Shown: positions 1 to 5,772 of the stretch, piece after piece
How the letters are laid out: every line of letters starts with the position of its first letter
Numbering within the stretch: position 1 is the stretch's first letter
Assembly (NCBI GenBank): GCA_900770725.1
Contig: CAAGLL010000048.1
Location: 1-8,941 of the forward strand
Length of the DNA: 8,941 bases
Direction of reading: 5' to 3'
Source: an uncultured Succinivibrio sp.
Lineage (GTDB): Bacteria; Pseudomonadota; Gammaproteobacteria; Enterobacterales; Succinivibrionaceae
Notes under the pieces: model-generated
Database searches by the model: none
Seen by the model: only the letters and a program-made list of their open reading frames with translations
Told to the model about the DNA's origin: nothing
Position numbers and translations under genes: made by a program

Positions 1-1
1 A

Positions 2-262
2 TTAATCCTGTGGGATGCCTGCTCGAAGCGAGACCTTAGGGCAGGCAAGCACGAAGGAATAAGCCATAAGACGAAGACGCTGAGGCGCAGCAGCTATGGC
101 CTCCCGGATGATGAGTATTTCTTTTTGAAGCTGATTGACTCGTCGCACAAGGGGATCAAGCTGAGACGCCACACAGAATTTAGGACTGACCCTCGCTTTT
201 TTCCGATAATTTCTCTTAAAACTGACATTCCACCCTGTTTTGGCGCACCAAAAGGCAACTAA
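2..262 (+). CDS. C-terminal fragment of an ISL3-like transposase (5' end outside window)
   Basis: This frame is open from the left edge of the window to a TAA at 260-262 (86 codons). It contains the stretch KTLRRSSYGLPDDEYFFLKL followed by IDSSHKG. That resembles the end of the DDE domain of ISL3-type transposases, where a segment like EGxNxxIK(T)LRRxSYG precedes the C-terminus; the catalytic Glu region would be just upstream. Here the equivalent reads HEGISHKTKTLRR, so some usually conserved positions (N, I) appear changed, which hints at decay. The last ~35 residues after the SYG block look unlike a conserved domain and may be read-through into IS-end or flanking DNA. The family assignment is from memory of motif shape and is not certain. 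No start codon can be assigned because the gene begins before base 1. It may be a live element cut by the window or a pseudogene. Confidence 0.5.
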   Translation, partial: LILWDACSKRDLRAGKHEGISHKTKTLRRSSYGLPDDEYFFLKLIDSSHKGIKLRRHTEFRTDPRFFPIISLKTDIPPCFGAPKGN

Positions 263-404
263 GTGCAGTCAAAATCCGTGCAAAGTTTTTGTTAAGAACG
301 CGATCGCTGTTGCTCTGGTTAGCCATGGAAAATTCGGCACAAATGCCGTTTGAGCGCAAAACCGCAAACAGTCGCGCACGCAATCTTGACTGCACTTGGT
401 TGAC
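254..404. repeat. Imperfect 22-bp inverted repeat flanking a ~107-bp spacer
   Basis: Bases 383-404 and the reverse complement of 254-275 agree at 19 of 22 positions, with a perfect 12-bp core TTGACTGCACTT (386-397, and inverted at 261-272). The left arm overlaps the stop codon of the transposase-like frame. The spacer contains a small perfect hairpin (CGGCA at 335-339, TGCCG at 344-348). No target-site duplication is visible directly outside the arms. This could be the ends of a miniature element, two inverted copies of an IS terminus, or a protein-binding dyad; the sequence does not decide between them. Confidence 0.6.
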
Positions 405-669
405 CGATGTATGGCATGGGTGAGCCGATGCAAATACCTGTATGCAAGTTCTTGTTATACTTCCAGCACGAGGTTGAGCGGCGTTTCCGTCCCACGGGCT
501 GTACAAGATCGTGTGGCTTCAAGGCAGATGAAAGGAACTTTCGCCGTAAACGGTTCCGCCATCCTCCTTCCCAAAAGCCCCGCCTAGAGGGCCGCAGTCA
601 TCAATGCAACAGCAGCCTGCCTGGCGGAGCCTCCCGCCCAGGCGGCGGATGGAGAAAAGGCCGGCACCG
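263..669. other. Non-coding stretch downstream of the transposase remnant
   Basis: No convincing gene is seen in these 407 bases. Short open frames occur on both strands (for example + 407-691), but they lack ribosome binding sites and protein-like composition. The left part (to about 460) is visibly less GC-rich than the rest of the window and contains most of the inverted repeat at 254-404. The right part (about 604-660) is GC-rich, with an imperfect GC-rich hairpin (about 617-642) just before the next gene. It looks like the junction between mobile DNA and the resident chromosome. Confidence 0.5.
453..461 (+). promoter_or_regulatory. Extended -10 promoter candidate
   Basis: TGTTATACT matches the extended -10 form TGnTATAnT exactly. 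The hexamer 17 bp upstream (AATACC at 433-438) does not resemble TTGACA, so this would be an extended -10 promoter only. It points towards the gene starting at 670, leaving a leader of about 200 nt. Confidence 0.35.
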
Positions 670-1422
670 ATGCTGTATTCAATCGGAGTAAAGAACCACA
701 GGACGCTCAAGGATCTGACCGTGATCTTCACGGAACGCAGCCGGATCTCCCCTGTAAACGATCAGTCGATCAGGGCTTCGGCAAGCGAGGACGCCGCCGA
801 AGGCAGGCTCACCTTGGGCGCCATGAAGGCCCAGCCGCTGCACTTGAAGCGCGCCTTCTACCTCTCCTGCTCGTGCATCTCGAGGCTGCTCTCAGGCGAG
901 CGCGTGTCCTCGCTGGACATCGCCCCCAACCTCCAGCTCTACAACGAGATGGGGGTGCGCAACACCGTCTTCTCCATCGACATGCGCATCGTCGACCGCC
1001 TGAACTCCATGCAGGCCCACCGCGCCCGCTACGAGATCTCGCTTAACGCCGGTAGCGTCATAAGCGAGGAGCTCGTGGCCGACAACCGCCAGATCTTCCG
1101 CTCAAGCTGCGGCAAGCTGAGCTTCTTCGGGCTCTCGGTGTGCCGCAGCTGCAACGATGACATACGGCAGCGCATCATGCCGGCCTTCCTGGACCGCTGC
1201 ATCTGCAGGGGCGATCAGAACGCCCTGGCGATGCCGGTCGCGGCCAAGCTGCTTCCAGGCTACCTGCCGCTTGCCTACTCCGCCTACGATGAGCTCTCAT
1301 CCCGCCTGTGCGGCCTCAAGAGCGTCACGCCAAGCCGCCATCGCGCCGCCAAAGCCGCGCAGGATGGGCAAGCAGGATCTGCGGAGAATGGACGGCTCGC
1401 CGAGCTGTGCGCCTTCGCCTGA
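670..1422 (+). CDS. Cysteine-rich protein of unknown function
   Basis: I do not recognise this 250-residue protein. The frame is open upstream to 604. The ATG at 670 is preferred because a purine-rich GGAGAAAAGG ends 9 nt before it, whereas the ATGs at 604 and 649 have no good ribosome binding site. From about codon 45 the third positions are strongly G/C, like the neighbouring real genes, which supports coding. From the 670 start, cysteines fall at residues 67, 69, 147, 158, 161, 177, 179, 214 and 247. They include two CxC pairs (67/69 and 177/179) and one CxxC (158/161). Nine cysteines in 250 residues is high and could mean metal binding, but there is no clean zinc-finger spacing. No signal peptide or membrane segment is evident. 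It lies between the transposase remnant and a convergent JetD-like gene. The C-terminal ~35 residues are Ala-rich and look disordered. Confidence 0.6.
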   Translation: MLYSIGVKNHRTLKDLTVIFTERSRISPVNDQSIRASASEDAAEGRLTLGAMKAQPLHLKRAFYLSCSCISRLLSGERVSSLDIAPNLQLYNEMGVRNTVFSIDMRIVDRLNSMQAHRARYEISLNAGSVISEELVADNRQIFRSSCGKLSFFGLSVCRSCNDDIRQRIMPAFLDRCICRGDQNALAMPVAAKLLPGYLPLAYSAYDELSSRLCGLKSVTPSRHRAAKAAQDGQAGSAENGRLAELCAFA

Positions 1423-1450
1423 ACCCCGCCTTTTGAAATAGCCTCATGCG

Positions 1451-1476
1451 CCAAGGCCTGCTTGAGCAGGCCTTGG
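1451..1476 (+). terminator. Perfect 11-bp hairpin after the cysteine-rich gene
   Basis: CCAAGGCCTGC pairs perfectly with GCAGGCCTTGG around a TTGA loop, 28 bp after the stop codon at 1422. Only CTTT follows, so the U-tract is weak. It is probably a terminator for the plus-strand gene, or a transcription barrier between convergent genes. Confidence 0.55.
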
Positions 1477-1508
1477 CTTTGCTGCGCCCCGGCCTTCCTT
1501 GCGTGCGT

Positions 1509-1545
1509 GAAAAAGCGGAGGGCCGGCAAACTGCCGGCCCTCCGC
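1509..1545 (-). terminator. Intrinsic terminator of the JetD-like gene
   Basis: On the minus strand a perfect 14-bp GC-rich stem (1532-1545 with 1515-1528) closes a 3-nt loop and is followed directly by TTTTTC. It begins 20 bp after the stop codon of the gene ending at 1566. This is a textbook rho-independent terminator. Confidence 0.9.
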
Positions 1546-1565
1546 CTTCAAGGCGCCATGCGCCC

Positions 1566-2852
1566 TCAGTGCGACTTCTGGATGAGGTCCGAGATGTCCT
1601 CGGCCGAGACCACGTCGGCCTGCACCGACTTCACGCCGTCGGAGGCGGCATCGTCGTCCTGGGGCTGCTCGTCGGCCGGCACCTTGGCGCCTATGGCAGC
1701 GCAGAGCATCTCGTAGGGGATGCGCTCCTGGGCGATGCGCACCTTGAGCCCGAAGATCCCGGAGGAGAGCATGGTGTACATCGAGGCCTCCTCGGGGGTC
1801 AGCGCGGTCGGGGTCACCAGATCCTGCGCGGAGACATCGTCATGGGTCCACAGATCCTTGTTGTTGAGGAAGGTCGAGGTGTCCATGAGGAACGAGGTGG
1901 TCTCAGGCAGGTAGACCCTGACGTTGTTGAGCATCACGAACGACCTGAGGTCGATGGAGCCTGAGAACTCGCAGCGGGCGTTGGCCACCCAGGTGGTCTT
2001 GCACAGTGCCGACAGCGAGTGCGAGGGGGTGATCACGACGATCGTGCCCGGGACGTCCGGCAGCGAGAGCGCCGATGCGACGTCCTCCATGAAGATCACG
2101 CGCGAGGGCTTGACGTCGAGCTCTCCGAGTTCCTTGACCGGGAGGGCCAGGTAGCGGAGGTTGCCGACCTTCTCGCGCAGCACGTGGTCGAGGATCACGA
2201 TGCGCACCAGCGCCGGAGGCGGCACCAGGCCCAGCTGGAGCAGATCCTTGCGCAGCGGATCAAGCTTGAGGTAGGGGCGCAGGAACACCAGCAGCAGCCC
2301 GCGGTGGCCCTCGAACCAGGTGGTGTCGACGCCGCGGATCCTCATCTCGCGTATGAGGCTGCCGCTGTTGCGGTGGGCGAGGATCCAGCGGCACACGTCG
2401 ACGAAGCGTCCGAAGTCCACGTCGTCGAGCGTGGTCAGCGTGGTGATGTTGTCGATGGCGCTGTCAAGAAGCTGCGGGAGCTTCTCGGAGATCACGTCCA
2501 GGCGCTTGAGCGCAGTGTGGTACTCGACGAGGTGGCCAGCCCAGGTCACTATCTCGTCCGGGGTGTCGAACACCAGGTGCACCGGGACGTCGACCTTGCC
2601 GATGCCCTTGTACTCCTTCTCGAGGAAGTCGACGTGGCCTGCGGCAAGCTCCTTGTGCCAGTCGTCGCAGAAGGCGATGAAGGCATCCTTCTGGGACTCC
2701 ACTTCCTCCTCGAGGGTGGGCGCCCCGAGGTAGATGCGGAACGGGAACCCCTGGATCTCGTGGTTGTCCTTGACGTGCTCGTTGATCCAGGTGAAGACCC
2801 TGGCGCGGTAAATGTTGTTGATCTCCGCTCGAACGCTGTTGCGGCTTTTCAC
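1566..2852 (-). CDS. JetD-like protein (DUF3322-DUF2220), degenerate Toprim motif
   Basis: This 428-residue protein has the two-part layout of JetD/MksG, the topoisomerase VI-like nuclease subunit of Wadjet plasmid-defence complexes. Residues 36-190 match the DUF3322 pattern: FPFRIYLGAPT, a VHLVFDTPDE strand, then GVDTTWFEGHRGLL (family: GVDTKFIExHxGLL). Residues 205-380 match DUF2220: PPPALVRIVILD, VIFMED (Glu256), GSIDLRSF (298-305), FLMDTSTFL, KDLW, LTPEEASMY and VRIAQERIPYEML. The Toprim Asp pair, usually GDIDTHGF, reads GSID here: Ser299 replaces the first Asp and Asp301 is kept. The glycine-rich fGxG turn is TPSHS. Both changes could weaken metal binding. Residues 391-428 form an acidic tail. 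The start is GTG at 2850-2852, with GAGGAG (2859-2864) 6 nt upstream. No jetA, jetB or jetC lies in the window; the upstream neighbour is tadA. The fold assignment is fairly secure; the activity is open. Confidence 0.8.
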   Translation of the reverse strand: MKSRNSVRAEINNIYRARVFTWINEHVKDNHEIQGFPFRIYLGAPTLEEEVESQKDAFIAFCDDWHKELAAGHVDFLEKEYKGIGKVDVPVHLVFDTPDEIVTWAGHLVEYHTALKRLDVISEKLPQLLDSAIDNITTLTTLDDVDFGRFVDVCRWILAHRNSGSLIREMRIRGVDTTWFEGHRGLLLVFLRPYLKLDPLRKDLLQLGLVPPPALVRIVILDHVLREKVGNLRYLALPVKELGELDVKPSRVIFMEDVASALSLPDVPGTIVVITPSHSLSALCKTTWVANARCEFSGSIDLRSFVMLNNVRVYLPETTSFLMDTSTFLNNKDLWTHDDVSAQDLVTPTALTPEEASMYTMLSSGIFGLKVRIAQERIPYEMLCAAIGAKVPADEQPQDDDAASDGVKSVQADVVSAEDISDLIQKSH

Positions 2853-2944
2853 AGTCAGCTCCTCATTGTGTTTTCCGCTTGATGGAGGAAGCTTAAGGCC
2901 TGCTTTTTTTGGCCGGGCATCGCTGCCCCCTCCGCCATTTTGGA

Positions 2945-2992
2945 CTTATGCATTATCGCATTTGCCCGCGGCATGCGGCAGATGCGCATAAG
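2945..2992. promoter_or_regulatory. Extended -10 inside an imperfect dyad upstream of the JetD-like gene
   Basis: On the minus strand TGCGATAAT (2960-2952) matches an extended -10 element, about 100 bp upstream of the GTG start; no good -35 is seen. It is embedded in an interrupted inverted repeat. The inner arms 2957-2966 and 2977-2986 match at 9 of 10 positions. The outer arms CTTATG (2945-2950) and CATAAG (2987-2992) match perfectly, with a 6-nt bulge on one side. This arrangement suggests a promoter under a dyad operator, or an RNA hairpin ending the tadA transcript. No U-tract follows. Confidence 0.35.
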
Positions 2993-3066
2993 GCCACTTC
3001 CCGCTGCCGCACTGCCTTGGTGACAAGATCACATGATCCGACATCAGCCGTTGCAATTCAAGGGGA

Positions 3067-3609
3067 TCATGGCTCAGAACCGCCATTGCGCCGGATGCTT
3101 TCAAAGGGCGAGAGCGCCTGGGCGATCCGCCTGGCCCCAAGCTCCTTCATCTGCTTCCTCCGCCTCCTGAAGAACGACTTTAAGATCTCCGAGCACTCGC
3201 CTTGAAGCACCCCGCCCTCGACCTCGACATGGTGGTTGTGGCGGGGGTCGGAAATGAGCGGGAAGACGCTGCCGCACGCCCCGGTGCGCGGATCGGGGGC
3301 GCCGTAGACCAGGCGCTTGAGCCTGGCGTGGATGACGAGCCCCGCGCACATCGGGCAGGGCTCGAGCGTCACGAACATCGAAAGCCCGGGGAGGCGGTAG
3401 TTCCGGAGGGCCTGCCCGGTGCTCCGCAGCGCCACCATCTCGGCGTGCGCCGAGGGATCGTGGGTCGTGAGCGTCATGTTGCACCCCGCCCCGACGATGG
3501 CGTCGCGCTCCTCGTCCACGACCACGGCCCCGACTGGGATCTCGCCCAGGTCGATGGCATGGCGGGCCTGCGCCAGGGCCAGGCCCATCCAGTAGGAGGG
3601 ATCGCGCAT
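3067..3609 (-). CDS. tadA: tRNA-specific adenosine deaminase TadA
   Basis: TadA deaminates the wobble adenosine (A34) of tRNA-Arg(ACG) to inosine in the cytoplasm; the enzyme is normally essential. The 180-residue protein carries the cytidine-deaminase-fold signature: HAE at residues 55-57 (His55 zinc ligand, Glu57 proton shuttle) and PCPMC at 84-88 (Cys85 and Cys88 zinc ligands). Upstream, Asn44 sits in GCNMTLTTHDPSAHAE, close to the E. coli GWNxxxxxHDPTAHAE arrangement. The length is similar to E. coli TadA (about 167). A basic C-terminal helix (RRRRKQMKELGARR, about 148-161) fits tRNA contact. The start ATG shares one base with the dgkA stop (TGATG at 3611-3607) and has no strong Shine-Dalgarno sequence, so translation is probably coupled to dgkA. 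Confidence 0.95.
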   Translation of the reverse strand: MRDPSYWMGLALAQARHAIDLGEIPVGAVVVDEERDAIVGAGCNMTLTTHDPSAHAEMVALRSTGQALRNYRLPGLSMFVTLEPCPMCAGLVIHARLKRLVYGAPDPRTGACGSVFPLISDPRHNHHVEVEGGVLQGECSEILKSFFRRRRKQMKELGARRIAQALSPFESIRRNGGSEP

Positions 3610-3992
3610 CAGAACGAGATGACGTTAAAGAACTTCAGGAGGAAGCCGACCCACACGAGGACGTTCAAGGCGAGCATCACGAAGACCGCCGCCGAGCCCA
3701 GATCCTTGGCGCGGCCTGAGAGCTCGTTCCACTCGGTGCCGATGCGGTCGACCACCGCCTCGACGGCGGAGTTCAAGAGCTCGACCACCACGGTGAGCCA
3801 GGGGAAGGAGATGAGCAGGATGAGCGGCACCAAGCCGTCTGCCACGAAGAAAGCCGCCACGGTCAGGATCACCGCCAGGGCCATCTCCTGCCTGATGGCA
3901 GCCTCGTTTATAAGGCCGGCCTTGAAGCCCTTCATGCTGTAGTAGCCGGCCTTGACGATGCGCTTTAGGCCGGGCGCCTGTTTCTTTGCCAT
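3609..3992 (-). CDS. dgkA: Diacylglycerol kinase DgkA (prokaryotic type)
   Basis: This small inner-membrane kinase phosphorylates diacylglycerol, a by-product of membrane-derived oligosaccharide and lipid A modification, to phosphatidic acid. The frame could start at the ATG at 3998, but GGAG would then abut the start codon. The ATG at 3990-3992 has GGAG (3999-4002) at an ideal 6-nt spacing and gives a 127-residue protein, close to the 122 of E. coli. The family signature is intact: INEAAIRQE (28-36), ELLNSAVEAVVDRI (71-84, with Glu71, Asn74 and Glu78 equivalent to the E. coli active-site residues 69, 72 and 76) and SGRAKDLGSAAV (92-103). Three hydrophobic segments are visible at about 38-51, 55-70 and 100-121, as expected for the trimeric three-helix enzyme. 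It lies 70 bp downstream of trxB and overlaps tadA by one base. Confidence 0.95.
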   Translation of the reverse strand: MAKKQAPGLKRIVKAGYYSMKGFKAGLINEAAIRQEMALAVILTVAAFFVADGLVPLILLISFPWLTVVVELLNSAVEAVVDRIGTEWNELSGRAKDLGSAAVFVMLALNVLVWVGFLLKFFNVISF

Positions 3993-4033
3993 TTTCATCT
4001 CCGATGGTTGAATCCGGCGCCCATTCTACCCTA

Positions 4034-4051
4034 GCGCCGTCAAAACGGCGC
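4034..4051 (-). other. Hairpin between trxB and dgkA
   Basis: A perfect 7-bp stem (GCGCCGT with ACGGCGC, 4-nt loop) lies 11 bp after the trxB stop. On the minus strand it is followed by TAGGGTAGAATG rather than a U-run, so it is not a classical terminator. It may protect the trxB mRNA 3' end or give partial attenuation before dgkA. The TAGAAT at 4023-4028 resembles a -10 box but has no -35 at proper spacing. Confidence 0.35.
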
Positions 4052-4062
4052 CAGAGCCCTCC

Positions 4063-4998
4063 TCAGGCCAGGTAGCGCTCGGCGTCGAGCGCTGCCTTGC
4101 AGCCCTGGCCTGCCGAGGTGATGGCCTGGCGGTAGATGCGGTCGGCGCAGTCGCCTGCGGCGAACACGCCCTCGGCCGAGGTCGCGGTCTCAGAGCCGTG
4201 GCCGGTTATGATGTAGCCCTCGGCGTCAGTCTCGACCTCGCCCTTGAACACCGCGGTGGCCGGCACGTGGCCTATGGCCATGAAGACGCCGCTTACGGGG
4301 ATCTCGCGCTTCGAGCCGTCGTTCAGCGCGACCTTGATCCCGCTCACCGCATTGCCGTCGCCCTCGACCTCGGAGACCACGGCGCCCAGCACCAGCTCGG
4401 CCTTGCCCGAGGCGGCAGCCGCGCGCATCTTGTCGACCAAGGCCTTCTCGGCGCGGAAGCCGTCGCGGCGGTGCACGAGGTAGACCTTGCGGCAGAAGTT
4501 GCAAAGGAAGAGCGCCTCGGTGAAGGCCGCGCTGCCGCCGCCTACCACCGCCACGTCCTTGCCGCGGTAGAAGAAGCCGTCGCAGGTGGCGCAGGCCGAC
4601 ACGCCGTGCCCCTTGTAGTGCGTCTCGCTCTCAAGCCCCAGGTAGCGCGGCTTGGCGCCGGTGGCGATGATGACCGCGCTGGCCTTCAGGATCTCGCCTG
4701 AGGCGAGCGTGAGCTCCTTGACCTGAGAGCGCAGCGAGCAGGACTTGACCTCTGAGCTTACAAAGCGCGTGCCCAGGGACTTGGCGTGCTTTTGCATCTT
4801 GTCCATGAGCTCGAAGCCCGAAGGGCTGCCGGACTCGCCGGGCCAGTTGGCGATCTCCGGGGTGGTGGTGAGCTGCCCGCCCTGATCGCTTCCGGTCACC
4901 AGCACCGGCTCGAGCCCGGCCCTCGAGGCGTAGATGGCCGCAGTGCATCCTGCGGGGCCTGAACCGATGATCACGACTTTTTCAACCTTGTCCGACAT
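4063..4998 (-). CDS. trxB: Thioredoxin reductase TrxB
   Basis: TrxB is an NADPH- and FAD-dependent cytoplasmic flavoenzyme that reduces thioredoxin. The 311-residue length is normal for the low-Mr bacterial type. Visible motifs in order: GSGPAG (12-17, FAD ADP-binding); the redox-active CATCDGFFYR (Cys136 and Cys139), matching the E. coli sequence; GGGSAA (153-158, NADPH Rossmann loop); HRRDGFRAEK (176-185), whose arginines confer NADPH preference; AIGHVP (241-246); and GVFAAGDCAD (277-286) for the FAD flavin end. Extra cysteines in LCNFCRK (166 and 169) are unusual but not obviously functional. The ATG at 4998 is preceded by GGAGG (5007-5011) at 8 nt. It sits in a minus-strand run 102 bp after the M15 peptidase gene, so it may have its own promoter. 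A TACAAT at 5042-5037 is a possible -10 with no good -35. Confidence 0.96.
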   Translation of the reverse strand: MSDKVEKVVIIGSGPAGCTAAIYASRAGLEPVLVTGSDQGGQLTTTPEIANWPGESGSPSGFELMDKMQKHAKSLGTRFVSSEVKSCSLRSQVKELTLASGEILKASAVIIATGAKPRYLGLESETHYKGHGVSACATCDGFFYRGKDVAVVGGGSAAFTEALFLCNFCRKVYLVHRRDGFRAEKALVDKMRAAAASGKAELVLGAVVSEVEGDGNAVSGIKVALNDGSKREIPVSGVFMAIGHVPATAVFKGEVETDAEGYIITGHGSETATSAEGVFAAGDCADRIYRQAITSAGQGCKAALDAERYLA

Positions 4999-5100
4999 TG
5001 CCTTGTCCTCCGTTGTTGTTATCTGGCAATGCCCCGATTGTAAGGCACTGTCCCCCTGGGATCGGGAGTGCTGAGATTTGATATCAGATGAAAATCCGCG

Positions 5101-5772
5101 CTACGAGAAGAGCGCGGGGAAGCGTGAGCTTGCGAAGGCGCGCGCCTCCTTGGACCAGTAAAGGCCGCTTTCATCGAGGGCGCGGAGCGCGCGCTCAAGG
5201 CTGAAGGCGGCAAGGCACTGCTCGGCCTCGGACAGGTATGAGATGTGCCAGGGCTCGCGCGAGATCCCGCCTCGCCCGCCAAAGGGCCTTGCAAAGCCGA
5301 ACTGCTCCAAGTGGGACGAAAGCCAGATCCCGAAGATGTGGAAGTACATGCCCTCGTCGTACTCGCGGCAGGTGAGCTCGAGCCAGCCCCCCGCGGGGAT
5401 GAGGTTTTGGGCATAGATGTCGTAGTCGGTGCCGAAGTGGTGGCGGGAGAAGCCCGGGAGCGCCGAGAAGCGCAGCGCCGCCTCAAGCTTTTGCGCAAGC
5501 GTCATGCCCCTCGTGTCCACGGGATGCTCGTCGGCGTCCAGGATCGGGCGCGACCCCTCCAGCTTGGCTGTCACTATGGACGCTTGGCGCTCAAAGGATC
5601 TCCAGCCCGAGCAGGCCCTGAGGTCAAAGCCGTCGGAGCGCGCCGCTGCCCTGAGCGCGGAAAGCGCGGCCAGGGACTGGGCGCTCCCCTTGATCCCGGG
5701 GAAGTCAGATGATGAGGCGCAGAACGACCCGTCGAGGCCGCAGCAGCGCTCAGGCCACGGGGTACTCGCCAA
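5101..5772 (-). CDS. M15 family (VanY/LdcB-type) peptidoglycan carboxypeptidase
   Basis: This 223-residue zinc peptidase probably removes a terminal D-Ala from peptidoglycan stem peptides. The M15B signature SxHxxGxxxD appears as SRHHFGTDYD (Ser109, His111, Asp118), and the second metal/catalytic block is EPWH (Glu173, His176). The upstream SGWRSFERQASIV (55-67) matches the substrate-binding SGYRSxxxQ region of VanY/DacB/LdcB proteins. Start: a TTG at 5770-5772 with a strong GGAGG (5779-5783) 6 nt upstream. No better ATG or GTG lies before the SGWRSF block, and the resulting N-terminus (CGLDGSF) aligns with the LTGRxxSHL-like start of cytosolic relatives. The gene therefore begins 23 bases inside the end of the FimV-like gene and is probably translationally coupled to it. 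No signal peptide is visible, so it may act in the cytoplasm on recycled muropeptides, or be exported by another route. D,D- versus L,D-specificity cannot be read from the sequence. Confidence 0.85.
   Translation of the reverse strand: MASTPWPERCCGLDGSFCASSSDFPGIKGSAQSLAALSALRAAARSDGFDLRACSGWRSFERQASIVTAKLEGSRPILDADEHPVDTRGMTLAQKLEAALRFSALPGFSRHHFGTDYDIYAQNLIPAGGWLELTCREYDEGMYFHIFGIWLSSHLEQFGFARPFGGRGGISREPWHISYLSEAEQCLAAFSLERALRALDESGLYWSKEARAFASSRFPALFS

Noticed and set aside
407..691. Plus-strand 94-codon frame in the region after the IS remnant
   Set aside because: No ribosome binding site, irregular composition, and it overlaps the better supported start at 670.
2019..2882. Long plus-strand open frame (287 codons) opposite the JetD-like gene
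   Set aside because: It is antisense to a gene with clear family motifs and a good ribosome binding site. Its His/Val/Glu-rich composition is typical of a reverse shadow in GC-rich DNA.
2889..2927. Run of seven T with nearby short stems as a terminator
   Set aside because: The T-run follows only a 4-bp stem on the plus strand, where no gene ends. On the minus strand the GGGCA/TGCCC stem is followed by A residues, the wrong polarity for termination of tadA.
3020..3033. CRP-like dyad GTGACAAGATCAC between tadA and the JetD-like gene
   Set aside because: The half-sites are separated by 5 rather than 6 bases and the outer positions do not match TGTGA/TCACA; likely chance.
3101..3484. Arg/Ala/Pro-rich minus-strand frame overlapping tadA
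   Set aside because: Out-of-frame shadow; the tadA frame carries HAE and PCPMC motifs.
4023..4028. TAGAAT as a dgkA promoter -10
   Set aside because: The only TTGACG upstream is 9 bp away, too close for a -35, and the surrounding sequence is better explained by the hairpin.
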